Part shown: positions 10,201 to 17,356 of the stretch, piece after piece | Position numbering within the stretch: the first letter of the stretch is position 1 | How the letters are laid out: the number at the start of each line of letters is the position of its first letter | From: Allobosea thiooxidans | GTDB lineage: Bacteria; Pseudomonadota; Alphaproteobacteria; Rhizobiales; Beijerinckiaceae | Assembly: GCF_900168195.1 (NCBI RefSeq) | Contig: NZ_FUYX01000002.1 | Span: forward strand, 549,202 to 613,201 | Length of the DNA: 64,000 nucleotides | Reading direction: 5' to 3' | Position numbers and translations under genes: made by a program | The notes under the pieces: model-generated | Databases searched by the model: none | What the model was told of the DNA's origin: nothing | Seen by the model: the letters and a program-made list of their open reading frames with translations, nothing else

Positions 10201-10592
10201 GCGACGGCGACCAGCGCCGCGGCGAACGGCCGCAGCGCGACGGCCGCCCCGGCGGCGAGCGCCGCGATCAGCGTCCCGGCCAGCAGCGCCCGGCGGCTGC
10301 GCGCGCCGAAGGCGAGGGCGCCCAGGGCCAGCGGCAAGAGCGGCCGCGCCATGACGAGCGGCCGCGCCGTGATGACCAGCAGCCGCGACAGGGGCGCCCG
10401 GAGGGCGGCCGCGGCCCGCGGCCCGACTTCAAGCGCGACGGCCGCCCAGGCGGCCCGCGGCGCGAGGAGCGTGGGGGCGAGCGTTTCCAGCAACCGCAGC
10501 GCCCGCGCCCGGCCAATCGCGAGCCGGATCCGGATTCGCCCTTCGCCAAGCTCGCCGCGCTCAAGGCGCAGCTCGAAGGCGGCAAGAACTGA
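7257..10592 (+). CDS. SUV3-like ATP-dependent RNA/DNA helicase with disordered tail
   Basis: 1111-residue superfamily 2 helicase of the SUV3 type, known from the mitochondrial RNA degradosome and common in alphaproteobacteria. Walker A GPTNTGKT is at 27-34, the DEIQ box at about 110, GAATI as the coupling motif, and QIAGRAGR as motif VI near 275-282. A helical SUV3 C-terminal region runs to about 830. From there the chain becomes low complexity: an acidic Ala/Glu-rich segment, then about 130 residues very rich in Arg, Gly and Gln, resembling the RNA-binding tails of degradosome proteins. The S4-domain gene starts 24 bases downstream. A role in RNA turnover is inferred. Confidence 0.9.
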   Translation: MIGSIALQLFRSLPPAARANGVTAVLGPTNTGKTHLAIERMVAHPTGMIGLPLRLLAREVYQRVVDKVGPEAVALVTGEEKIKPERPRFWVCTVEAMPRDLAVDFVAIDEIQLAADLDRGHVFTDRLLNRRGRAETMLIGAATIRPLVEQLMPGVNIVTRPRLSNLTFAGDRKITRLPPRSAIVAFSVEEVYAIAELIRRQKGGAAVVLGALSPRTRNAQVEIYQSGDVDYLVATDAIGMGLNLDVNHIAFAADKKFDGHHYRQLSPAEFGQIAGRAGRHLRDGTFGTSGRCPPFDAELVEAIENHRFEPIRQMQWRNSDLDLRSIAGLLDTLNIQPSEQGLTRALIAEDMTTLEVLARDPDVAALAKGRTAVERLWEVCGLPDYRKISPMQHADLATTLYLRLMRHDRLDADWYATQLASLDRTDGEIDTLSARIAQVRTWTYVANRPDWLPDPEHWQGMARLVEDKLSDALHERLAHRFVDRRTSVLMRRLRENAMLEAEVTATGDVLVEGQHVGMLQGFRFTADPKAGGSEVKALNLAAMKALGSEIESRAARVVLAGDDAFVLSHDGLVRWTGEPVARLTAGEKVLEPRLRLLVEEHLAGPAREQVEARLNLWLKNHVTRLLGAIQILEAAENVTGIARGIAYQAAEALGVLERAKVGEEMKALDQEGRAALRQLGIRFGAFHIYMPALLKPAPRALAAQLWALKHGGPETAGLDDIAHLAASGRTSFPVDKAVPKGLYRAAGYRVCGERAVRVDILERLADLIRPAIAYRPGVTQGVPPAGAADQDGFVATGAMTSLVGCAGEDFASILRSLGYVSVKRPGPAITVPLAPPPAATEPAQPVAAEAAAEQGTEIAAAGETAAAPAEGEAVEAPAGSEGASEPAAVLNEDALAEGETPAVEAAAVETADTPILTETELDQAREPVPADALVALPATAETVEPSEAPAEAAPAEPELIEVWRPHRHQGGRRPEHGQRGRRDGDQRRGERPQRDGRPGGERRDQRPGQQRPAAARAEGEGAQGQRQERPRHDERPRRDDQQPRQGRPEGGRGPRPDFKRDGRPGGPRREERGGERFQQPQRPRPANREPDPDSPFAKLAALKAQLEGGKN

Positions 10593-10616
10593 ACGGCCGC
10601 AGGAGGCGCTGACCGC

Positions 10617-10928
10617 TTGCAGGAGCATCGCCAACGCCTCGACAAATGGCTCTGGTTCGCGCGCTTCGCGCGGACGCGGCCTGCCGCCGTGCGCCTGGTG
10701 GAGGACGGTCATGTCCGAATCGAGGGGCGCCGCGCCGAGAACCCGGCGCAGGGCATTCGGGTCGGGGCCGTGCTGACGCTCGCCCTGCCGCACGCCACCA
10801 TGGTCGTCAGGGTCCTGGGCTTTGCCGAGCGGCGGGGGCCTTTCGAAAGCGCGCGGCAGCTCTATGAGCGGCTCGACGAGGGCGGCAGCGGCGATGCGTC
10901 GCTTGCGAAGCCGGAGAGCGCGGATTAA
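10617..10928 (+). CDS. S4-domain RNA-binding protein (Hsp15-like)
   Basis: 103-residue protein with an S4 RNA-binding fold at about residues 7-60 (RLDKWLWFARFARTRPAAVRLV and VRIEGRRA), as in heat-shock protein Hsp15, which binds stalled 50S subunits carrying nascent chains. The start is read as TTG 10617 because AGGAGG at 10601-10606 lies 10 bases upstream and no ATG precedes the S4 core. It is almost certainly cotranscribed with the helicase, forming a small RNA-handling unit. Confidence 0.85.
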   Translation: MQEHRQRLDKWLWFARFARTRPAAVRLVEDGHVRIEGRRAENPAQGIRVGAVLTLALPHATMVVRVLGFAERRGPFESARQLYERLDEGGSGDASLAKPESAD

Positions 10929-11032
10929 ATCCGCGCCGTCATCGAGGGGCACCGAAAGCGGGCTGGGGCGGAATCGTCTCCACGGTGCCTCCCGAATGAA
11001 AAATCGTTCTGCCGAAGATCACGAAAACGGCC

Positions 11033-11061
11033 TTGAAACCTGCGCGGGGCAAGGGTTTATG
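11033..11061 (+). promoter_or_regulatory. Candidate sigma-70 promoter of fdxA
   Basis: TTGAAA at 11033-11038 and TTTATG at 11056-11061 are separated by 17 bases, 32 bases before the fdxA start. Assigned from spacing and consensus only. Confidence 0.35.
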
Positions 11062-11093
11062 GGGCTGTTTAGAAGCGTTGGAAGGGCCGACCC

Positions 11094-11429
11094 ATGACCT
11101 ATGTGGTCACCGAGAACTGCATCAAGTGCAAGTACATGGATTGCGTCGAGGTCTGCCCGGTCGACTGCTTCTATGAAGGCGAGAACATGCTCGTCATCCA
11201 CCCCGACGAGTGCATCGACTGCGGCGTCTGCGAGCCGGAGTGCCCGGCCGAGGCGATCAAGCCGGATACCGAGCCCGGCCTCGAGAGCTGGCTGCAGCTC
11301 AACGGCAAGTACGCGGCGAGCTGGCCCAACATCACCCAGAAGAAGGAGCCGCCGGCGGACGCAAAGGAGTTCGACGGCACGCCTGGCAAGCTCGAGATGT
11401 TCTCGCCGGAGCCGGGTGAGGGAGACTGA
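11094..11429 (+). CDS. fdxA: Ferredoxin FdxA (7Fe-8S type)
   Basis: 111-residue electron carrier. Cluster-binding cysteines are C9, C12, C17, C21 and C40, C43, C46, C50, with the extra C25; this arrangement is typical of alphaproteobacterial seven-iron ferredoxins holding one 3Fe-4S and one 4Fe-4S cluster. The C-terminal extension after residue 60 ([12 protein letters not shown]) is characteristic of the FdxA family. Proximity to carD is common in rhizobia. Its redox partners are not encoded here. Confidence 0.95.
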   Translation: MTYVVTENCIKCKYMDCVEVCPVDCFYEGENMLVIHPDECIDCGVCEPECPAEAIKPDTEPGLESWLQLNGKYAASWPNITQKKEPPADAKEFDGTPGKLEMFSPEPGEGD

Positions 11430-11807
11430 TCTTACCCCGCTCATACCCTTCGCGCTGCATTTACCACGACTTCGCCATGCCGGGGCGGGGGGACGCCTTT
11501 GGGCGTTTACCTTTGATTCGGCGTGTTTTTTGTGTTACAAGCTAGCCCTAGTCGAATTCGTTCCGCATGCTCCTGCGCGATTCCTACAAATGGAGCGCCC
11601 CCAGAGACCCAGCACAACGAAATGGCCGGCGCGAATTGCCGGGTTTCGATTGTCGTCTCGTTAGCGGGCCAATGAAACAATCGACTGCGGGAGCGTGAAG
11701 CGGTGCCTCTTCGAAGCGTCGCGTCAGGCGGAAAGTCTCCGGCCACCCGGACGGAGACGGATCATTTCGCGCTCGCGTCGAGCGGGCCGGTCAGGAGTCG
11801 TAACGGC
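11430..11807. other. Long leader between fdxA and carD
   Basis: 378 bases without a supported gene. A weak promoter-like pair, TTGATT at 11513-11518 and TTACAA at 11535-11540 with a 16-base spacer, would give a 5' leader of about 260 bases for carD. The region is less GC-rich around 11510-11570. An upstream in-frame start at 11703 exists but adds residues not seen in CarD proteins. Confidence 0.4.
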
Positions 11808-12407
11808 ATGTCCACTGCGAAGAAAGCTGTTGTGCGCCAGGGTTTCAAGACGGGCGAGTACGTCGTCTACCCGTCCCATGGCGTCGGCCAGATCACGGCG
11901 ATCGAGGAACAGGAAGTCGCAGGCTTCAAGCTCGAACTGTTCGTGGTCAGCTTCTCCAAGGACAAGATGACGCTGCGCGTCCCCACCGCGAAGGCCGCCA
12001 GCGTCGGCCTGCGCAAGCTTGCGGACGGCGAATCCGTCGCCAAGGCGCTGACCACGCTCACCGGTCGCGCCCGCATCAAGCGCACCATGTGGTCGCGCCG
12101 CGCGCAGGAATACGAAGCGAAGATCAATTCGGGCGATCTCGTCGCCATCGCCGAGGTGGTGCGCGACCTCTACCGCTCCGAGGCGCAGCCCGAGCAGTCC
12201 TATTCCGAGCGCCAGCTCTACGAGGCCGCGCTCGACCGGATGACCCGTGAGATCGCGGTGGTCGACGACATCACCGAGACCGAGGCGCTCAAGAAGATCG
12301 AGGGCCAGCTCGCCAAGTCGCCGCGCCGCGCCGGCAAGGCCGAAGCGGCCGATGCCGACGCGGATATCGAGAACGACAACGAGGATCTGCAGGAAGAGGC
12401 CGCCTGA
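11808..12407 (+). CDS. carD: CarD-family RNA polymerase-binding transcription regulator
   Basis: 199-residue regulator that binds the RNA polymerase beta subunit and stabilises open promoter complexes, notably at rRNA promoters. The N-terminal Tudor-like RNAP-interaction domain begins FKTGEYVVYPSHGVGQI (residues 11-27); the helical DNA-binding domain follows with the RARIKRTMWSRRAQEYEAKI segment. The last 30 residues are an acidic, low-complexity tail. ATG 11808 follows AGGAG with a 10-base gap. A strong terminator follows the stop. Confidence 0.95.
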   Translation: MSTAKKAVVRQGFKTGEYVVYPSHGVGQITAIEEQEVAGFKLELFVVSFSKDKMTLRVPTAKAASVGLRKLADGESVAKALTTLTGRARIKRTMWSRRAQEYEAKINSGDLVAIAEVVRDLYRSEAQPEQSYSERQLYEAALDRMTREIAVVDDITETEALKKIEGQLAKSPRRAGKAEAADADADIENDNEDLQEEAA

Positions 12408-12432
12408 GCGGCGCCTTCCATCCAGCTTTGCG

Positions 12433-12461
12433 AAACCCGGCGGGCGACCGCCGGGTTTTTT
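12433..12461 (+). terminator. Rho-independent terminator of carD
   Basis: An 11-base-pair stem, AAACCCGGCGG (12433-12443) with CCGCCGGGTTT (12448-12458), four-base loop GCGA, then a run of T to 12461. Confidence 0.92.
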
Positions 12462-12503
12462 GTTGGCCAGGGCAGGGCTCCGAGGCCCTTGACGGGGCAT
12501 GAG

Positions 12504-12575
12504 GATCATCCCGGCCGGAGCGAAGCGGAGAGCCGGGATCCCTGGCCGAACCTGCTTCGAAAGAGCCCCGGCATG
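12504..12575. repeat. Degenerate family A repeat
   Basis: GATCATCCCGGCCGGAGC and AGCCGGGATCCCTGG echo family A, and CCCCGGCATGGATC at the right matches its inner arm, but the right terminus is missing. Limits are approximate. Confidence 0.45.
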
Positions 12576-12644
12576 GATCACCTTTATTGCGTCCGACAGG
12601 ACGCGCGGCGATCTGGATTCCGCTGATTTTGCGCGGAACCACCG

Positions 12645-12789
12645 CGTCATTCCGGGGATTCGCGCAGCGAAGAGCCCGGAACCCAGAATCGACGCCGCTG
12701 ATCGAAAAAGCCAAAGGCCGTGGCTCGCCCGTCGAAGGACATCGGTTCTGGGTTCCGGGCTCGGACCTTCGGTCCGCCCCGGAATGACG
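12645..12789. repeat. Palindromic repeat, family B copy 1
   Basis: Termini CGTCATTCCGGGG and CCCCGGAATGACG are perfect inverses; inner arms AGCCCGGAACCCAGAA and TTCTGGGTTCCGGGCT are also inverses. The second copy is at 34621-34770. Lies between carD and the hydrolase gene. Confidence 0.88.
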
Positions 12790-12818
12790 CAGGCGGTTCC
12801 GTGAAAGCACTGCGTGCT

Positions 12819-13688
12819 CTAAGCCGTGCCGGTTCCGGCCTTGAGGAAGGCGACCGTCCGCGCCCAGGCCTGCTTTGCGGCGGCGGCGTTGTAGCGCTCG
12901 GCGCTGGTGTCGTTCATGAAGGCATGGTCGACATCGGGGTAGACGATCGCCTCGTACTGGGCGCCGGCGGCCTTCAGCGCCTTCTCGTAGTCCGGCAGCA
13001 TCTGGACGAGGCGCGCATCGCGCGAGGCCTGCTGGATCAGGAGCCGCGCCTTGATCTGCGGCACCTTGGCGAGATCGGGCGAGCGTCCGTAGAACACGAC
13101 GCCGGCGGCGAGCTCGGGGGCGGAGACGGCGAGGTCGTTGACGGCGCCGCCGCCCCAGCAGAAGCCGACGGCGCCGACCTTGCCGTTCGCATCCGGCCGG
13201 GAGGCGAGATATTTCAGGGCGGCGCGGCCCTGCGCCACCACGGTCTCGGTCGAAAGCTTCGGGAAGAGGGCGCGGGCCGCGTCGGGATCGTTCGGCGTGC
13301 CGCCGAGCGGATTGAGGAAATCGAGGCCGAGCGCCGTGAAGCCCTCCAGCGCCATGCGGCGGGTGATGTCCTCGATATGCGGGTTGAGGCCGCGGTTCTC
13401 GTGGATGACGAGGACGCCGCCGCGTTTTGCCCCGGCCTTCGGCGTGACGAGATAGCCCTTGAGCGCGACACCATCGATCGTGGTGTCGAGCCGCGAGGCC
13501 GCGATGCGGGCATCGTCCGGCGCGATCTGCTGGGCGCTGGCATAGTTCGGCTCGAGCAGCGCGAGCGCCGCCTCCGCTGCCGCCGCGGAGCCCGCGATCG
13601 CGAGCAGGCGGTTCATGAAGATCCGCCGGTCGAGCGGCTTATGCGTGTATTCGTCGTAGAGTTCGACGATCCTGCGATCGAGCGCCAT
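12819..13688 (-). CDS. Dienelactone hydrolase family protein with Tat-like leader
   Basis: 289-residue alpha/beta hydrolase of the carboxymethylenebutenolidase family. The nucleophile elbow is GFCWGGG, with Cys as nucleophile; HENRGLN forms the oxyanion loop and the DVDHAF segment supplies the catalytic His. The N-terminus has LDRRIFMNRLL followed by a hydrophobic Ala-rich stretch and ANYASAQQ-type cleavage context, resembling a twin-arginine signal preceded by about 18 extra residues, so export to the periplasm is likely. The physiological ester is unknown. It lies downstream of the M48 gene on the same strand. Confidence 0.88.
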   Translation of the reverse strand: MALDRRIVELYDEYTHKPLDRRIFMNRLLAIAGSAAAAEAALALLEPNYASAQQIAPDDARIAASRLDTTIDGVALKGYLVTPKAGAKRGGVLVIHENRGLNPHIEDITRRMALEGFTALGLDFLNPLGGTPNDPDAARALFPKLSTETVVAQGRAALKYLASRPDANGKVGAVGFCWGGGAVNDLAVSAPELAAGVVFYGRSPDLAKVPQIKARLLIQQASRDARLVQMLPDYEKALKAAGAQYEAIVYPDVDHAFMNDTSAERYNAAAAKQAWARTVAFLKAGTGTA

Positions 13689-13776
13689 TCCTGCCTCCCC
13701 TGTGATTGGGGCGGATCATAGCGGGCTATTCGCCGAACGCAGGGGAGCAGGGCCCGGTCTCGCAGCCTTGTGAAGG

Positions 13777-15255
13777 CTATTCGGCGACGACCTTGTAGCG
13801 CTGGCCGGGCGTCAGCGCAGCGTTGCGGTCGAGCCCGTTCAGCAGCTGGAAGAGCTCGCCCGGCCGGTCCTGCTCCGGCATGCGCTCGGCCATGCTCGCG
13901 ATCGTGTCGTCGGCCTGGGCGGCCACCAGCCGGATCTGCATCGGCCGGACAGACTGCGCTTCCGCCGGGGAGAGGGTGCGGAAGCTGTCCACGATGCTGC
14001 GCATCGGCCGCTCCGGATCGCTGGTGCCGCGGGCGGCGAGGATGAAGCGATAGACGCGCTCGCCGACCTGCACGGCGGCGAGGCGGAAGGTCCAGTCGGT
14101 GCCCTTGCCGTGGGCGATCACCGCCGGCTGACCGCCGATCTCGACCTTCTCGATCCCGGTGGTCTCGACCCCTTCGATCCAGCCCGCCGCGACATAGGAT
14201 TCGAGCGTCTGCCCGGCCTTGAGCGTGACGGAATCGAAGCGCAGCGCCTGGGCGCCGTTGGCGCTGACGCCGATGACCATGTCCTGCGCGGCCTCGAGGC
14301 TGAAGCCCTCGGGCGCGGCGAAGGCGATGCGCAGCGTGCTGTTGAGATAGCGCCGGCCGCGCACGACGCCGTCGCGCGGGTCCTCGCCATAGGGCAGTCC
14401 CTCGATGGCGTTGAGCCAGCGGCCGGAATCGCGCTCGCCAATGCCGGGGGCGGCGATCTGGCGGGCGGCGGCGGTGACGGCGGCGATGCGCTCCGGCGTC
14501 TGCGGATGGCTGGAGAGAATGTCGAGGCGCTTGTCGTCGGCGCTCTGGTTCTGGCCGCTGTTGCGGAAGGCGGTGTTGCGGCCGAGGGTGGCGAGGAAGC
14601 GGCTGGCGCCATAGGGGTCGTAGCCGGCGCGGGCGATGTTGCGCACGCTGATCTGGTCGGCCGTGAGCTCCTGCTGGCGCGAGAAGCGGGCCAGCGAGAG
14701 CTTCGAGCCGGCGCGCACCGCCGCGCCCCGCGAGGGGTCCTTCAGGACCTGCGAGACGACCTGGGAGACCAGGGCGGATTCGGCCTCCTTCTCGGCGCGC
14801 TCGACCGCGTGCCGGGCGGTGACATGGGCGATCTCATGCGCCAGCACCGATGCGATCTCGGAGGTGTCGTTGGCGAGGACGAGCAGGCCGCGCGTGACAT
14901 AGAGCCGGCCGTTGGGCAGGGCGAAGGCATTGACCACGGGCGAGTTCAGGATGGTGATCTCGTAATGGCCGATCTGGCCGTCCCCGGCCTTCGCCAGGCG
15001 CTGCACCACCTCGTCCAGCGCGGCGCGGGCGCGGGGCGCCCGGTACTCGCCGCCGAAAGCGGCGAGGAGGCGCTGATGCTCCTGATCGGTCGCGCGCTGG
15101 GCCGTGCCGATGCGGGGCGCGATCTCGTCGCTGGTGCCGGCGGGCAGCAGCGGGCTCTGCTCGCCGAGACAACCGACGAGCAGGAGGCCCGGCAACAGCA
15201 CCGCCGCCAGCCGCTTCGAATGTCGCGAAAGCGATCCTCGCCAGGATTCCAGCAT
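13777..15255 (-). CDS. M48-family metalloprotease, lipoprotein, with C-terminal LysM-like region
   Basis: 492-residue zinc protease related to BepA/YfgC and LoiP, which act in outer-membrane protein quality control. The leader ends in the lipobox LLVGC, so the mature protein should be lipid anchored. The zinc motif HEIAH (in VLAHEIAHVTARH) and the third ligand in QELTADQIS are intact. The C-terminal 60 residues (DDTIASMAERM and GQRYKVV) look like a LysM peptidoglycan-binding module. It starts only 4 bases after the upstream nuclease-like gene and the two are probably cotranscribed. Confidence 0.9.
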   Translation of the reverse strand: MLESWRGSLSRHSKRLAAVLLPGLLLVGCLGEQSPLLPAGTSDEIAPRIGTAQRATDQEHQRLLAAFGGEYRAPRARAALDEVVQRLAKAGDGQIGHYEITILNSPVVNAFALPNGRLYVTRGLLVLANDTSEIASVLAHEIAHVTARHAVERAEKEAESALVSQVVSQVLKDPSRGAAVRAGSKLSLARFSRQQELTADQISVRNIARAGYDPYGASRFLATLGRNTAFRNSGQNQSADDKRLDILSSHPQTPERIAAVTAAARQIAAPGIGERDSGRWLNAIEGLPYGEDPRDGVVRGRRYLNSTLRIAFAAPEGFSLEAAQDMVIGVSANGAQALRFDSVTLKAGQTLESYVAAGWIEGVETTGIEKVEIGGQPAVIAHGKGTDWTFRLAAVQVGERVYRFILAARGTSDPERPMRSIVDSFRTLSPAEAQSVRPMQIRLVAAQADDTIASMAERMPEQDRPGELFQLLNGLDRNAALTPGQRYKVVAE

Positions 15256-15259
15256 GTCC

Positions 15260-16033
15260 TCAGTCGATCAGTTCCAGCGCCGCCCGTGATCCGGCCTCCA
15301 GCAGGAGGCCATCGCGCCCGGAAAGAATACCATAGGCGCGCAGGCGTTTACCGCCCAGGCTGCCCGCGGTCCAGCCGGCGCTCTGCAATTCCCGCCACAA
15401 GCGGCGCGGGATGACGATCGAAGCGGCCTCCTTCGGGCGGCGCGAGAAGTTCAGATAGGTCCGCTGGGCGCGCTCGCCGACCGAGGCGATCCGACCTTCC
15501 AGCATGACGTAGCGCCCCTCCTGCGCCTTGACGGCGGCGAGATCATGGCCGTCGACGGCCGACGGCGGGACAGCTTGACGGCGGTTCGTTACCGATGTGT
15601 GAACGGCGGCTGCGCCGGGCGGGCAGGGCTGCAAGCCCGGTTCCGGCAGCGGCAGGGCAGCGCCGCTGCGACCGAGCAACTGGGCCAGCTCCCGCCGATC
15701 TCCGCCGGAAGCCTCGGGTGGGATGAAGAGACGCGCCGGAAAGCGACCCCAGCGGTCCTGCTCGCCGCGCAGCTCCAGTTCCAGCGCACTGCCGAGAAAC
15801 GGTTGCAGCCCGGCGGCGAAGCGCGCGGCTTCCTCGGCGTCCTGGCGTGGGGCGAGGCCGAGCAGGCGGATAGTCCGCCCGTCGGCGAGGACGAGATCGC
15901 CGGCAGCGTCGATGCGTGCGAGCCTGGCAGGGGTAGTTTCCACGGCGGGGCCGGGACAGTCCGCACCGGCCCGCCCGGGCAGGGCGGGAAGGATCGCGAA
16001 GGCGACGAGGACAAGAAGGGACTTCACCCGCAT
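15260..16033 (-). CDS. Secreted SNase-like (thermonuclease fold) protein, probably inactive
   Basis: 257-residue exported protein: the signal peptide ends about GRAGADC. Residues 35-115 have the layout of a staphylococcal-nuclease fold (LADGRTIRLLGL and DRWGRFPARLF, supplying the two conserved Arg positions), but the usual DAPE catalytic segment reads APRQ, so the catalytic Glu seems absent. The C-terminal half (GRYVMLEGRIASVGE, TYLNFSRRPKEA) resembles an OB-type domain. Function is unknown. It is the first gene of a minus-strand unit with the M48 protease and hydrolase. Confidence 0.7.
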   Translation of the reverse strand: MRVKSLLVLVAFAILPALPGRAGADCPGPAVETTPARLARIDAAGDLVLADGRTIRLLGLAPRQDAEEAARFAAGLQPFLGSALELELRGEQDRWGRFPARLFIPPEASGGDRRELAQLLGRSGAALPLPEPGLQPCPPGAAAVHTSVTNRRQAVPPSAVDGHDLAAVKAQEGRYVMLEGRIASVGERAQRTYLNFSRRPKEAASIVIPRRLWRELQSAGWTAGSLGGKRLRAYGILSGRDGLLLEAGSRAALELID

Positions 16034-16061
16034 CGCGATTATGCTACACGGGTTTGCGTGC

Positions 16062-16138
<77 letters not shown>

Positions 16139-16238
16139 TTGCCCACTCCAGCCCGCATTCGATAACGCCGCCGCGAGCGGCCTCGATTGTCGCGGCGGAC
16201 GGATTCCCCTTTCCGATCCGATGTTCTAAGCACGGGGC

Positions 16239-16826
16239 ATGGAGACCGCCTCGGCGCACGAACTCTTCACCCATGTCCGGATCGTGATGGGCATGGTCAT
16301 CGGCCTCGGCATCACCCGGATGCTGACCGGGCTCGCTGGCTTCATCCAGCATCCCGGCCGCCAGCGCGTCTCGCTGCTCCACATGCTCTGGGTCGGCTCG
16401 ATCCTGCTGGAGCTCGTGCTGTTCTGGTGGTGGGAGTTCGGGCTCTCGCGGATGCCGGCCTGGAGCTTCGGCATCTACCTGTTCCTGATCGGCTACGCGG
16501 TCGTGCTCTACCTGCTGTCAGCGCTGCTGTTCCCCGAGAGCATCTCAGAATATGCCGGCTACGAGGATTTCTTCATCCGGCGGCGGCGCTGGTTCTTCGG
16601 GCTGATGGCGGCGGCCTTCGTGCTCGACGTGGTCGACACGCTGATCAAAGGCGAAGCGCACTGGAACCAGCTCAGCGCGGATTACCTGGTCCAGGTGCCG
16701 CTGGGGCTGACGCTCTGCCTGATCGCCTCGATCTTTGCCGGCCGTGGCGTCCAGATCGCCATGGCGGCCGTGCATCTGGCCTACCAGCTCTACTGGATCG
16801 GGCGCGTCGTCTACACCATGCAGTGA
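16239..16826 (+). CDS. Hypothetical multi-pass membrane protein
   Basis: 195 residues with about six hydrophobic segments (residues roughly 13-33, 46-66, 75-97, 118-135, 148-165 and 170-190). Features include HELFTHVRIVMGMVIGLGITRML near the N-terminus and a cluster of Arg (FFIRRRRWFF) between segments three and four, which should face the cytoplasm. I do not recognise the family. The gene lies 100 bases after tRNA-Arg and convergent with rppH, with no clear partner. Confidence 0.65.
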   Translation: METASAHELFTHVRIVMGMVIGLGITRMLTGLAGFIQHPGRQRVSLLHMLWVGSILLELVLFWWWEFGLSRMPAWSFGIYLFLIGYAVVLYLLSALLFPESISEYAGYEDFFIRRRRWFFGLMAAAFVLDVVDTLIKGEAHWNQLSADYLVQVPLGLTLCLIASIFAGRGVQIAMAAVHLAYQLYWIGRVVYTMQ

Positions 16827-16843
16827 CGACAGCAGCCGGCCGG

Positions 16844-17356
16844 TCAGCCCCGCGTCGCGAAGGGGGCGAAATGCCGGACGACCTGGTGGTAGACGCCTTG
16901 CTTGAAGGGGATGATCAGGCCGGGGGTCTCGTCGAGCGGCGCCCAGCGCCAGGCGTCGAACTCGGCCTTGTGCCCGCCCGCCGGGGTCAGAATGTTGATC
17001 TCGTCCTCGGCGCCGACGAACCGGAAGGCGAACCATTTCTGTGCCTGGCCGCGCCAGCGGCCCTTCCAGGCTTCCTTGCCGATGTCGGCAGGCAGGTCGT
17101 AGCTCAGCCAGCCCGGCGCCTCGGCGAGGAGCTCGACCGAGGTGACGTTGGTTTCCTCGGCGAGCTCGCGACGGGCGGCCTCGAGCGGCGTCTCGCCCTT
17201 GTCGATTCCGCCTTGCGGCATCTGCCAGGCATAGCCCGGCGCGACATGCTCGCGCTGGCTCTTATTGGCGCGCCGGCCGACAAAGACGAGCCCTTGCGCA
17301 TTGAACAGGGCGAGCCCGACGCAGGGCCGGTAGCCTTCGGGTGCGGTCTCGGTCAT
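16844..17356 (-). CDS. rppH: RNA pyrophosphohydrolase RppH (Nudix)
   Basis: 170-residue Nudix hydrolase that converts 5'-triphosphate RNA or dinucleoside polyphosphates to monophosphates, starting 5'-end-dependent mRNA decay. The Nudix box spans residues 49-71 with the catalytic REL and EE glutamates (63-68). YRPCVGLALFN and AWQMPQGGID are family hallmarks. The start ATG overlaps the stop of the upstream deacetylase gene by four bases (ATGA), suggesting translational coupling. Confidence 0.94.
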   Translation of the reverse strand: MTETAPEGYRPCVGLALFNAQGLVFVGRRANKSQREHVAPGYAWQMPQGGIDKGETPLEAARRELAEETNVTSVELLAEAPGWLSYDLPADIGKEAWKGRWRGQAQKWFAFRFVGAEDEINILTPAGGHKAEFDAWRWAPLDETPGLIIPFKQGVYHQVVRHFAPFATRG

